64,000 bases of DNA from Polydactylus sextarius. Taxonomy: Eukaryota > Chordata > Actinopteri > Polynemidae. Where the stretch lies: assembly GCA_016801845.1 (NCBI GenBank), contig CM028926.1, positions 10,429,501-10,493,500 on the forward strand. The letters are read 5' to 3'. Below, piece after piece: positions 10,235-20,654 of the stretch. The position numbers were made by a program, and so were the translations under genes. The notes beneath the pieces were generated by a model. The model had not been told where the DNA came from. It was given only the letters and a program-made list of their open reading frames with translations, and searched no databases. Each line of letters starts with the position of its first letter. The stretch's first letter is position 1.

Positions 10235-12646
10235 CTGATCTGATGAATGTGAAGCGTCTCCAGTTGCAGAGTGAAGACAGATGGTGGAGGACAGACAGAC
10301 AGACGGGAGGTAGACACACGGACGCGAGAAAAAATAGAAACAATAAAGAAAAGAAAGTTGGAGAAGAAGCGATAATGTTACTAAATATTAACGTTTTATT
10401 ATTTATTAATGTTTCTTCTAACGTCGACAACAGACGCTGAGAAAAACATGAAACACGTCATTTCTGTTGTTTCTAAACTCGTAGAGAAACGTGTTTGTAA
10501 AACGTCGTCAACGTTTCCAAAGTAACAGACGAGATGTTTTTGTCAGCGAGGCAGCGTCTGATTGGATGAATGAATGAAATGTAACAGTTACTATGATACG
10601 ACTTCATGTTTCGACATCGATTCATTCAGATGTTTTACATTTCAACACCAGATTTTTACAAAACTAAAGTTACAAATGTTGCAAAGATGAATGTTACGTT
10701 AAAAACCGACTAAAGTAACAGTTAACCACAAACATCGAGTCTGGGTACTCTACGTGTTTAGTACTCCACGCGTTGAATATTCTATGTGTTGAACGTGTTG
10801 AGTACTCTATGCATTTAGTACTCTACACGTTGAGTACTTTACATGTTCAGTGCTCTATGCGTTGAGTAATTTACATGTTGAGTACTCTACGTGTTGAGTA
10901 CTCTACGCGTTTAGTACTCTACGCGTTTAGTACTCTACGCGTTGAGTACTTTACATGTTGAGTACTCTACGTGTTGAGTACTCTACGCATTTAGTACTCC
11001 ACACGTTGAGTACTTTACATGTTGAGTAATCTACACGTTGAGTAATCTACACGTTGAGTAATCTACACGTTGAGTAATCTACACGTTGAGTAATCTACAC
11101 GTTGAATACTTTACATGTTGAGTACTCTACGTGTTGAGTACTCTACGTGTTGAGTAATCTACATGTTGAGTACTTTACATGTTGAGTACTTTACATGTTG
11201 AGTACTCTACATGTTGAGTACTTTACATGTTGAGTAATCTACATGTTGAGTACTTTACATGTTGAGTACTTTACATGTTGAGTACTCTACGTGTTGAGTA
11301 CTTTACATGTTGAGTACTCTACGTGTTGAGTACTCTACACGTTGAGCAATCTACATGTTGAGTACTTTACATGTTGAGTACTTTACATGTTGAGTAATCT
11401 ACATGTTGAGTACTTTACATGTTGAGTACTTTACATGTTGAGTACTCTACACGTGTTGAGTACTCTACGTGTTGAGTACCCTACGTGTTGAGTACTCTAC
11501 ACGTTGAGTACTCTACGTGTTGAGTACTCTACGTGTTGAGTACTCTACGTGCTGAGTACCCTACGTGTTGAGTACTCTACGTGTTGAGTACTTTACATGT
11601 TGAGTACTCTACGTGTTGAGTACTCTACGTGTTGAGTACTCTACACGTTGAGTTTTCTCTGTATCAAAGTCTTTTCTGAATCAGTTTCTGAATCGATGTC
11701 GGATCTTTCAAGTGAAACTTTGTTTCAAAATGTTTCTTATTCTTCATCAACGTCTTTTTACTGTTTGACTTTGACACATTTGTTTACCTCAGTTTGAGGT
11801 CAAAGGTCAGATCCAGTTAATCCTCCAACGTCTTTGTCTCTGAGTAGAAATAAAACCTGTCAGTGTTTTTAAATTTCCTTCCTGTTCGCGGCTCATGTGA
11901 AGGTTTTAATGACACACGTTGGATCGTGTTTAACAAGCGACGGCCCCTCGCTGTCTCTCCACCTGCTGCCCAATATGGCCGCCTGCTTCTCACTTTACAC
12001 ACATCAAACCAAACTGTTTCTGATATTTTCTCCTCAGTGGAGGAAACATCACCACCATCACCACCATCACCGTCCTTTAGCCGACGCAGATACGATCAGA
12101 GGATTTGCATCACATTTGTAAAAGCAGGATGAAACGAGAAGCTTCAGCAGCCGAGAAGAAGAGACGCAAATGAAACCGACTATCTGTCATTTATTCAAAT
12201 TAACACCAGTGTCACACAAACGCTGACGTGGGAATTTATAGAGAAATTTAATTCATTTAACTGTTTTTTTATAGTAATGGCAAATAAACATTACATGATT
12301 TAATATATATATATATTATAATAAATATAAATTATTTTCAAAATTAAATGAAATAATATTAATATATTTCTTTAAATATTAAAATAATATTTGCACATTT
12401 TTTATTAAAATTCTTTAGGAAATATCTAAAATAATTTGATAAAATTGTATCAGTGATTTTTTTTCCTACATATTAATGGTTTGGGGTTTATTTAAATTTT
12501 ATTTTATATTTAATAATGATATATATTTTTTAAAAAAGAGGGTGCAACCCTTCCAAAATAAAAGCCTCACCGTTGTTGCAGTACTGTAGCAGCAGGTTGG
12601 TGCTGTCACACAGACTCCCACACGATGAGATCCGCTCCGACATCAT
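1058..12646 (-). CDS. eml2: EML-family microtubule-associated protein gene, 5' half (EML1/EML2 type)
   Basis: This is a gene-level entry. The long-form exons 12571-12646, 6180-6410, 5593-5710, 5394-5495, 1678-1706, 1335-1464 and 1058-1207 join without a phase conflict. They encode an N-terminal coiled coil, a Ser/Lys-rich linker, the HELP motif (MFLRGRP, LKLQWVYGYRGRDC) and the first propeller strand region (LYLLPTGEIVYF, HYLGHNDDVK). EML proteins bind microtubules through the coiled-coil trimerisation domain and the HELP/WD tandem propeller. The remaining WD exons would lie to the left of position 1. Family assignment is secure. The paralogue is less so: IPD, TYSLD, GEIVYF and RHYLGHNDD resemble EML2, while SALAD and HNDDVK fit EML1. 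Two candidate alternative first exons are listed separately. The last codon seen is incomplete. Confidence 0.85.
1335..1464 (-). CDS. EML HELP-motif exon
   Basis: This 130-nt exon reads DDGYVRMFLRGRPVTMHIPD, QQRETYSLDQKVTVPDRK and LKLQWV. It carries the HELP core (hydrophobic EMAP-like protein motif) that packs into the tandem propeller and contacts tubulin. The donor is used after GGGT (GTATCC), giving W-V-Y across the intron. In-frame read-through past it gives an unrelated stretch and a stop. Confidence 0.85.
1678..1706 (-). CDS. EML 29-nt micro-exon
   Basis: The micro-exon starts after TTGCAG, reads (S)KSKECTYNA and ends in phase 1 at GTCAGAG. It joins to the HELP exon as A-D-D-G-Y-V. 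It is too short to be found by length-based gene callers; support comes from exact phase closure on both sides and from the position of the equivalent residues in EML1. Confidence 0.7.
4040..4056 (-). CDS. Candidate alternative first exon of EML (short form lacking the coiled coil)
   Basis: The ATG at 4056 (purine at -3) is followed by AAGCGGTCGACCAG and a GTGAGA donor in phase 2. That is exactly the phase needed for the 29-nt micro-exon at 1678-1706. The product would start M-K-R-S-T-S-K-S-K-E and run straight into HELP, like known EML2 short forms. About 130 bp upstream on the minus strand is an ATTGG (CCAAT) box in GC-richer DNA. Confidence 0.5.
4186..4190 (-). promoter_or_regulatory. CCAAT box upstream of the EML short-form first exon
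   Basis: On the minus strand the sequence is GTGATTGGCCGGC, a CCAAT-type element about 130 bp upstream of the ATG at 4056, followed by a GGAGGAGGAAG purine run. This is compatible with a TATA-less promoter. The assignment is inferred from position. Confidence 0.35.
5394..5495 (-). CDS. EML linker exon, Ser-rich
   Basis: This 102-nt exon reads KSMSTERLTLVRREMAAES, then RSRTTSSSSSGGGKR, corresponding to the SSSSSGKK segment of EML1-type linkers. It leaves in phase 2 at GTAACG. EML linkers are basic and phosphorylatable; that role here is inferred from the family. Confidence 0.75.
5593..5710 (-). CDS. EML linker exon (TLPSKPLSNG)
   Basis: This 118-nt exon uses the acceptor CTCTCAG at 5711; a closer CAG at 5694 would break the frame. 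It reads VRQLLQTLPSKPLSNG and continues with a Ser/Pro/Lys-rich stretch (SSPSSPKKEVLQSIKR). That agrees with the basic, Ser-rich linker after the EML coiled coil. The donor is GTGAAT, phase 2. Confidence 0.75.
6180..6410 (-). CDS. EML coiled-coil (trimerisation) exon
   Basis: This 231-nt exon enters in phase 1 and leaves in phase 1. It encodes DDTVSASSNMDMEDRV, then the heptad-bearing segment HLEQRLQLQEDEIQLLKSAL and ADALRRLGYCEEQ, followed by a Gly/Ala/Thr-rich tail. The L-x6-L spacing and the QEDEIQLLKSALAD core are the hallmark of the EML N-terminal trimerisation domain. The acceptor is TGTTCAG and the donor GTCAGAG. Several overlapping frames on both strands here are shadows. Confidence 0.85.
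8059..8071 (+). promoter_or_regulatory. CTCF-like core motif (CCACTAGAGGGCG)
   Basis: The 13-mer fits the CTCF core CCASYAGRKGGCR closely. It lies in the large EML intron and is followed by a short GTCTC tandem run. Occupancy is unknown. Confidence 0.4.
8982..9019. repeat. CA microsatellite
   Basis: This is an uninterrupted (CA)n run in the EML intron. Frames over it (poly-HT or poly-CV) are artefacts. Confidence 0.9.
9296..9302 (-). CDS. Candidate alternative first exon of EML (ATGGCAG)
   Basis: The sequence ATGGCAG followed by a GTAGGA donor would splice in phase 1 to the coiled-coil exon, giving M-A-D-D-T-V-S. The fit of phase and donor is exact, but only seven coding bases support it and the surroundings are microsatellite-rich, so chance cannot be excluded. 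Confidence 0.35.
9402..9473. repeat. Compound (CA)n(CT)n microsatellite
   Basis: About 24 CA units are followed directly by about 11 CT units, with another CA run at 9604-9634. The plus-strand frame of 239 residues across 9085-9804 is made mostly from these repeats and is not a gene. Confidence 0.9.
9988..10105. repeat. Degenerate CA/CAGA repeat tract
   Basis: Interrupted CA runs alternate with ACAGACAC units across about 118 bp in the EML intron. Confidence 0.75.
10184..10233. repeat. GT microsatellite
   Basis: A run of about 25 uninterrupted GT units. It accounts for the poly-CV and poly-HT frames on both strands. Confidence 0.9.
10738..11652. repeat. 16-bp minisatellite, about 55 copies, in the EML intron
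   Basis: The unit is approximately GTTGAGTACTCTACGT, with variants TTTACAT, CTACACG and AATCTACAC. Units are 14-17 bp and the array covers about 0.9 kb. Most units contain the palindromic core GAGTACTC or its AGTACT centre. The left end (10740-10860) is the most degenerate, while the rest is close to homogeneous. No open frame runs through it. Confidence 0.9.
12571..12646 (-). CDS. EML long-form first coding exon
   Basis: The exon reads MMSERISSCGSLCDS, then TNLLLQYCNN, and ends in phase 1 at a GTGAGG donor. It matches the EML1-type N-terminus in pattern (SS-x-SL-x-D-S/T ... LLQ-x-C-N) and joins the coiled-coil exon as N-D-D. Two ATGs are adjacent (12646 and 12643); the outer one is taken here. 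The plus-strand Ser/Pro-rich frame over this exon is an antisense shadow. Confidence 0.75.
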
Positions 12647-12731
12647 TCCCTCCTCTTCCTCCTCTTCCTCTCCTGCTCCTTTGTCCTCCCTTCACCTCCC
12701 TCCTGTGTCTCCTCTTCACACCGTCACCTCC

Positions 12732-12763
<32 letters not shown>

Positions 12764-12921
12764 TCTCCCACATTCAAACACAAACACACTCACCTTCACC
12801 TGCCTCCTCCTCCTCTGTCTCTGTCTCTCTCTGTTTTTTCTCCCGCTTCTGTTTCTTCTCTTCTGTCAAGTTACAAACTACACAATAAAACCACTTCCGT
12901 TTTGTTACTTTCAAAATAAAG

Positions 12922-12935
12922 ACCGGAACCGGAAT
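12922..12935 (-). promoter_or_regulatory. Tandem ETS-like sites upstream of EML exon 1
   Basis: ACCGGAACCGGAAT contains two adjacent GGAA cores, and an ACTTCCG lies about 30 bp away. This is about 280 bp upstream of the long-form ATG, a plausible position for a TATA-less promoter. Inference from motif and position only. Confidence 0.3.
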
Positions 12936-13596
12936 AATTTATTTATTAGTTAAATACAACTAATTCACTGAGTCTAATTAATTAAAATAGCATTTAATTG
13001 GATCAATTCATCAAAAAAAAAAAAAAAAAAAGATAAGATAATTGTAGATTAATGATTATATTTTGTATATATTTATAATTTACTTATATTATTATATGTA
13101 TATATAATATATATTTATATAAAATAAAACAAATAAAATTCAGGATGAAAATATACAAACAAGTAATCAGATGTTTTTATTTTATTTTATTTATCTACTT
13201 GTTTGTTTATTGTTTTATATTCATATATTTTTTATTTTTTCCAGTTTGATAGATGAAATATTAATGAATAAAGTTGGTCTCTTAATTTGAAAATAATACA
13301 TCATTTTTTATATTTAATTATATTTCTATCAAAATAATTCCTCATATTTGGATAAAAAAAACAAAAAATGTTCATATTTATTTTGTTTTGAAATAGTTTA
13401 ATTGTCCATTCATTTATATTAAAAACAAAGTTTTTATTTATTTGTCTAATAAATATTTATCAGACATTTAAAACATTAAAATCCAGATTTTTCTTTCTTG
13501 TTCTCTCATAAATTGTGTTTTATTTTGAAGAGACCGCGTTCTATTTCCGGTTATAATCAATAACTTGATGAACGTGTTCCGCCCTGCGTTACCGCT

Positions 13597-13610
13597 GTTA
13601 CTATAGCAAC
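13597..13610 (+). promoter_or_regulatory. X-box-like RFX motif (GTTACTATAGCAAC)
   Basis: Two inverted half-sites, GTTACT and AGCAAC, are separated by AT, matching the RFX X-box pattern. It sits in the small GC-richer island between EML and the NLR cluster, about 950 bp upstream of the EML long-form ATG. Confidence 0.35.
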
Positions 13611-14026
13611 AGCCTCTCTACCAGTTCCGCTCGTGATCATTGAATAAAAAATAATAAAAAACTGAACAAAGACATTTATTTTATTTATTTTCTCTGAATA
13701 AACCGGAGCAGACGGAGCCTGTTGTTTGTTTGTTTATTTTATTTAAATGAAGAAACAAACAGTGAAAGAAGTAAACTGATCCTGATCAATGTTTAATTAT
13801 TGATTGACAACCACCTGAAGCACGTGACGCACCTGAGCGTCATTGATCCTGATTAAAGTTAAAACAACAAACTGATCAGATTTGATTTATTTATTTATTT
13901 TAAAACAAAATCATGATGATGACGTAAATAATAAACATTAAAATATAATCAATAATTATATTTATTTAAATTAAATTTTAAAAGTGACTCAACATATTTT
14001 TGTCTTGTTTGTATTCTCAACTTTGT

Positions 14027-14041
14027 CCACCAGGGGGCAGC
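14027..14041 (+). promoter_or_regulatory. CTCF-like core motif (CCACCAGGGGGCAGC)
   Basis: A near-consensus CTCF core in the AT-rich spacer between EML and the NLR cluster, in the same orientation as the next motif about 245 bp away. Confidence 0.45.
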
Positions 14042-14270
14042 AAAAATATATTTGATGTTTTTATATTAAATAAATTAATTTTAAAAATACAATAAAACAA
14101 TAATTAATATAATTCACGTTGTGAAATGAAATTATAATTTTAATCAATAACAGCAACATATATTTTATAGTTTATTTATTTGTTATTAATATTAATGTTA
14201 CTGTTCTAAATTAACAGTATAAATATGAGTTTTTAAATCCATTAAATTAAGATGTTATTTCTCAACGTGG

Positions 14271-14284
14271 CCACTAGGTGGCAG
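14271..14284 (+). promoter_or_regulatory. CTCF-like core motif (CCACTAGGTGGCAG)
   Basis: A consensus-like CTCF core, the second of a co-oriented pair in the gene-free spacer that borders the NLR cluster. Confidence 0.45.
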
Positions 14285-15133
14285 TAAAACCATGTTCCGT
14301 TTTATTTTATTTCCTTTCAAAGCTCAAATCAACTGAGTTTCTACAAAATAAAACTATTCTTGGTTAATAAAAACAGAATTTAATTATTTGAAAATCTCAA
14401 ACTTAGTATTTTATTTACAACAAACTTATAAAATATATCAAATGTTTTAAAAAATTTAAAAATGTGTCATTTTAATCAATAAAAACAATGAACGTCGACG
14501 TGTTTACCACCTCTTCTTTTAACAACACGTCTGTAAACATCTGGGGACTGAGGAGACCAGATGTGAGAAAGATCTGGACTACTGTCAGACCACTTCAGTA
14601 CCTGGATCTGGATCTTCTGTGATACCAGGTCTGTGTTCTGGATCTGGATAGACCTTGTCCAGATGTGGACGCTGCCTCGTACATCAGAGACGTTGGCGGC
14701 TCCGGATCATGATCAGAAACAGCAGCTTCTTCTTTGAGTGACAGAGTTTTAATTGTGTTTATTGACGATGTTTTCTGGAAATATTCCTCAATTTATTTAG
14801 TGATTTGTTTGTGACACATAATTTCATTATATTATATACGACACTAAAGCTTCAGTTCAAAAGATCAGAAACATTCTTCTTCTTAACATCTGTAAAATAA
14901 ATGATAAGAAATCTAGAAGACTTTTATATATATGATCAAATTTTAATCAATGATAAGAACATTTATTTAAATTCACCTGTTTTCTTTCTATGTTTCTTGA
15001 TCCACACAAACACAAACGCAGCTACAGCTGTTTTTACACCAGGTAGAATATGTTTACTTTATAATGTTTTACTGTCTAATGATGGAAAGATATTTACTTT
15101 ATCACTTTTCAAACATTAAAAAATAGTATCATG

Positions 15134-15139
15134 TTTATT
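15134..15139 (-). terminator. Candidate poly(A) signal of NLR-A
   Basis: AATAAA on the minus strand, about 200 bp downstream of the NLR-A stop codon at 15337. It is the first canonical signal after the stop. Confidence 0.45.
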
Positions 15140-15336
15140 ACAACTGTTTTCTTTTTATGTTAACTTGTTTACTTTACATGCAGCGTCTTGTGTTTACCGA
15201 GACAGAGGAATAGTTACGACAACTGCTACAACAAAACAACTACAAATCTACCACACAACTACTACACACATATACACAACATGTTCATGATGCTTCAACA
15301 TGTGGATCATCAGGACACAGCTGGTCGTCTCTCAGC

Positions 15337-15367
15337 TCACTGTCTGTCCTCTTCATCTTTCTTCCAC
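15337..15367 (-). CDS. NLR-A terminal coding exon
   Basis: After the acceptor CTCTGCAG the exon reads (R)WKKDEEDRQ and stops. The preceding LRR exon ends in phase 2 (AG), so the joint codon is AGG. An equivalent exon with the same residues is present in NLR-C at 47650-47680, which supports it as the shared C-terminus. No B30.2/SPRY exon was found downstream. Confidence 0.6.
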
Positions 15368-16483
15368 CTGCAGAGAGAAGGAGACAGAAGAGAGAAGACT
15401 CAGAGTTGACAGAGACTCACTTCATCAGCTTCAGTCAGTGAAGCAGCATATCCAGTATAAAGAGCAGCAGGGACCTCAGTCCTGTTCAGACCAGAGGTGG
15501 AGCAGCTGTGGAGCGGAGCTGCTTCCTCTCAGCTCTCATGTTAACGTGTTGGAGTCAACACACTGAGACCTGCACACACTTTTAACATCAAGGCTGTTTC
15601 ATCTGCACATTTGACTCAGTCCACAGTGGAAATAAAGATGATGACATCAAGCTGCTCTGATTGGATGACTGTTCTCTGTCTTCCTGTCTCCATCCTCCTC
15701 TCACAGCTTCACTGAGAAGCTTCACAGGAAACACTGACTCTTTGATACAACTGAGTTTAGTACAACAGAGATGAAGGACGGACCCCAACCCTCTACTGAC
15801 CTCAGAGTCTCCAGTCCACAGTCTGGACTCTTCACAAGATCACACAGATCCTTCACGTCTGAATCCATCAGGTTGTTTTTTCTCAGGTCCAGTTCTCTCA
15901 GATGGGAGGGGTTGGACTTCAGAGCTGAGACCAGAGAAGAACAGCTGATCTCTGACAAACTGCAGCTCTTCAATCTAAATAAGAAAAAAAAATATCAAAG
16001 AATAATTATGAATAAACAGATCCAGACGTTAAACTTTGGATCAGTATAAAATCAAACTGATGTCTGCACTTTACTGTTACATCATGTTCATCTGAGCAAC
16101 AACTTAACATGGAGTCTGACCTCAGAGTCTCCAGTCCACAGTCTGGACTCTGGAGAAAAACACACAGATCCTTCAGTCCTGAATCATTCAGCTTGTTGTA
16201 GCTCAGGTCCAGGTCTCTCAGATGGGAGGGGTTGGACTTCAGAGCTGAGACCAGAAGAACAGCTGATCTCTGACAAACTGCACCTCATCAATCTGAATAA
16301 AGAATAAAAGATGTAGATAAAATGGTGAATGATCTGATCAGATGTGTCCTGATCAATGATGTTTATTCTGACATCAGCACAGAGACTCTGTCCTTGTGTT
16401 AATGTGGATCAGACTTTAAAGATCCAGTCCTGATCCAGGACCACGGTGTCATTTAGTCCTGGTCTCTGTCCTCAGATCAGCTC

Positions 16484-16526
<43 letters not shown>

Positions 16527-17854
16527 GTTACCTGCCAATTAGAATTTCCAAGAGCCACATTATTTTGGTGAAAATAAAACAGATTATAAGTGCAACTGAA
16601 TGTATTTAGTCGTACATGTTTTTTTACAATGTTTTTATTCAATTTCTTTTTTAACCCTTTAACAACCCTACAAAGGAAAAAACTTTTTTTTTTTCATTTC
16701 TTATTAACTTGTTAAGTAAAAAACACTATCAATGATTTTCTTTTTATCAGACCTTGTGGTTTTTAAAATATTGACCTTTACCAAATGTTTGAGATTAAAG
16801 TTCAAGTACAAACTTTGTGTTAAATCATGTGGTTGAGCAGGCAGTTAAAGGGTTAAGTAACTTTTACTTTAAACATATTTGAAATTATCTACTTCAAACT
16901 TAATTTAGTAGATTTTTTACATAACTTAAATAACATGAAGAATTTTGTCTGTCCAACATCTTGGAACATTTGAACACAGGTCAAACATGTATCAAAGTAA
17001 AAACAAAAATACAATAAAATAAGAATTAAAAAGAAAAACTCTGCAGCTCCAGTGTCTGACAGAACCTGGTCTGATGAAAACAGCTTCAGTGAGCTTAGTT
17101 ATAGTAACGCGCCACTTTTTATTGTCAGTAACAGTAACAGTGTTGTTATGTTGGAAACAGTAATTAGCTAGATTACAAACACTGTGACTTAGGCCTTTTA
17201 TTTTAATGCTGTTATTTCCATCAGTAGTCATGACATAATGTTCATAGGAAATATAGGAATAGAACTACCAGGACAAATAACCATATGATTCATGTCATTC
17301 ATCACCAGCCAAACTGACCAGTAACTTTCATTTATACCTGAGAAAATGAATTTTAACCTGCTTTGAGCAACCACAGTTTAACATCTGATTCATTTAAAGT
17401 CAATGGATCCAAGTTACTCTGAAGAGAAATTAGCTTCAGTTGTAGATTAAAGATATAAGATCTACAACAGTAACAGACAGTGAACTGACCTCAGAGTCTT
17501 CAGTCCACAGTCTGGACTCTGGAGAAAACCACACAGAACCTTCAGTCCTGAATTCTGCAACTTGTTAAGACTCAGGTCCAGGTCTGTCAGATGGGAGGGG
17601 TTGGACTTCAGAGCTGAGACCAGAGAAGAACAGCTGATCTCTGACAACCTGCAGTCCATCAATCTGAATAAAGAATAAAAGATGTAGATAAAATGGTGAA
17701 TGATCTGATCAGACGTGTCCTGATCAATGATGTTTATTCTGACATCAGCACAGAGACTCTGTCCTTGTGTTAATGTGGATCAGACTTTAAAGATCCAGTC
17801 CTGATCCAGGACCACGGTGTCATTTAGTCCTGGTCTCTGTCCTCAGATCAGCTC

Positions 17855-17909
<55 letters not shown>

Positions 17910-19237
17910 GTTACCTGCCAATTAGAATTTCCAAGAGCCACATTATTTTGGTGAAAATAAAACAGATTATAAGTGCAACTGAATGTATTTAGTTGTACAT
18001 GTTTTTTTACAATGTTTTTATTTAATTTCTTTTTTAACCCTTTAACAACCCTACAAAGGAAAAAACATTTTTTTTTTCATTTCTTATTAACTTGTTAAGT
18101 AAAAAACACTATCAATGATTTTCTTTTTATCAGACCTTGTGGTTTTTAAAATATTGACCTTTACCAAATGTTTGAGATTAAAGTTCAAGTTCAAACTTTG
18201 TGTTAAATCATGTGGTTGAGCAGGCAGTTAAAGGGTTAAGTAACTTTTACTTTAAACATATTTGAAATTATCTACTTCAAACTTAATTTAGTAGATTTTT
18301 TAAATAACTTAAATAACATAAAGAATTCTGTCTGTCCAACATCTTGGAACATTTGAACACAGGTCAAACATGTATCAAAGTAAAAACAAAAATACAATAA
18401 AATAAGAATTAAAAAGAAAAACTCTGCAGCTCCAGTGTCTGACAGAACCTGGTCTGATGAAAACAGCTTCAGTGAGCTTAGTTATAGTAACGCGCCACTT
18501 TTTATTGTCAGTAACAGTAACAGTGTTGTTATGTTGGAAACAGTAATTAGTTAGATTACAAACACTGTGACTAAGGCCTTTTATTTTAATGCTGTTATTT
18601 CCATCAGTAGTCATGACATAATGTTCATAGGAAATATAGGAATAGAACTACCAGGACAAATAACCATATGATTCATGTCATTCATCACCAGCCAAACTGA
18701 CCAGTAACTTTCATTTATACCTGAGAAAATGAATTTTAACCTGCTTTGAGCAACCACAGTTTAACATCTGATTCATTTAAAGTCAATGGATCCAAGTTAC
18801 TGTGAAGAGAAATTAGCTTCAGTTGTGGATTAAAGATATAAGATCTACAACAGTAACAGACAGTGAACTGACCTCAGAGTCTTCAGTCCACAGTCTGGAC
18901 TCTGGAGAAAACCACACAGATCCTTCAGTCCTGAATCCTGCAACTTGTTTACACTCAGGTCCAGGTCTCTCAGATGGGAGGGGTTGGACTTCAGAGCTGA
19001 GACCAGAGAAGAACAGCTGATCTCTGACAAACTGCAGTCCGTCAATCTGAATAAAGAATAAAAGATGTAGATAAAATGGTGAATGATCTGATCAGATGTG
19101 TCATGATCAATGATGTTTATTCTGACATCAGCACAGAGACTCTGTCCTTGTGTTAATGTGGATCAGACTTTAAAGATCCAGTCCTGATCCAGGACCACGG
19201 TGTCATTTAGTCCTGGTCCCTGTCCTCAGATCAGCTC

Positions 19238-19274
<37 letters not shown>

Positions 19275-20602
19275 GTTACCATCCAGTTAGAATTTCCAAG
19301 AGCCACATTATTTTGGTGAAAATAAAACAGATTATAAGTGCAACTGAATGTATTTAGTCGTACATGTTTTTTTTACAATGTTTTATTTCATTTCTTTTTA
19401 ACCCTTTAACAACCCTACAAAGGAAAAAACAATATTTTTTTTCATTTCTTATTAACCTGTTAAGTAAAAAACACTATCAATGATTTTCTTTTTATCAGAC
19501 CTTGTGGTTTTTAAAATATTGACCTTTACCAAATGTTTGAGATTAAAGTTCAAGTACAAACTTTGTGTTAAATCATGTGGTTGAGCAGGCAGTCAAAGGG
19601 TTAAGTAACTTTTACTTTAAACATATTTGAAATGATCTACTTCAAACTTAATTTAGTAGATTTTTTACATAACTTAAATAACATAAAGAATTTTGTCTGT
19701 CCAACATCTTGGAACATTTGAACACAGGTCAAACATGTATCAAAGTAAAAACAAAAATACAATAAAATAAGAATTAAAAAGAAAAACTCTGCAGCTCCAG
19801 TGTCTGACAGAACCTGGTCTGATGAAAACAGCTTCAGTGAGCTTAGTTATAGTAACGCGCCACTTTTTATTGTCAGTAACAGTAACAGTGTTGTTATGTT
19901 GGAAACAGTAATTAGTTAGATTACAAACACTGTGACTAAGGCCTTTTATTTTAATGCTGTTATTTCCATCAGTGGTCATGACATAATGTTCATAGGAAAT
20001 GTAGGAATAGAACTACCAGGACAAATAACCGTATGATTCATGTCATTCATCACCAGCCAAACTGACCAGTAACTTTCATTTATACCTGAGAAAATGAATT
20101 TTAACCTGCTTTGAGCAACCACAGTTTAACATCTGATTCATTTAAAGTCAATGGATCCAAGTTACTGTGAAGAGAAATGAGCTTCAGTTGTGGATTAAAG
20201 ATATAAGATCTACAACAGTAACAGACAGTGAACTGACCTCAGAGTCTCCAGTCCACAGTCTGGACTCTGGAGAAAAACACACAGATCCTTCAGTCCTGAA
20301 TCCTTCAACTTGTTTCCACTCAGGTCCAGTTCTCTCAGATGGGAGGGGTTGGACTTCAGAGCTGAGACCAGAGAAGAACAGCTGATCTCTGACAAACTGC
20401 AGTCCGTCAATCTGAATAAAGAATAAAAGATGTAGATAAAATGGTGAATGATCTGATCAGACGTGTCCTGATCAATGATGTTTATTCTGACATCAGCACA
20501 GAGACTCTGTCCTTGTGTTAATGTGAATCAGACTTTAAAGATCCAGTCCTGATCCAGGACCACGGTGTCATTTAGTCCTGGTCTCTGTCCTCAGATCAGC
20601 TC

Positions 20603-20654
<52 letters not shown>

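Larger units (their letters stand above)
12240..14500. other. AT-rich spacer around and upstream of EML exon 1
   Basis: Apart from EML exon 1 (12571-12646) and a GC-richer island near 13535-13640, this stretch is dominated by A/T runs and ATATAT tracts, with no credible coding sequence on either strand. The stretch 14500-15100 is also without a recognised gene; 14530-14720 is rich in repeated GATCTGGA and CCAGATG words of unknown origin. Confidence 0.6.

Noticed and set aside
12573..12953. Plus-strand Ser/Pro-rich frame of 126 residues
   Set aside because: Antisense to EML exon 1 and its pyrimidine-rich 5' region.
16992..17231. 79-residue minus-strand frame starting MTTDGNNSIKIKG, repeated in four LRR introns
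   Set aside because: It is conserved only because the introns are recent tandem copies. The related intron at 51.4-51.7 kb, though otherwise very similar, does not keep it intact; it has no known domain and no splice signals.
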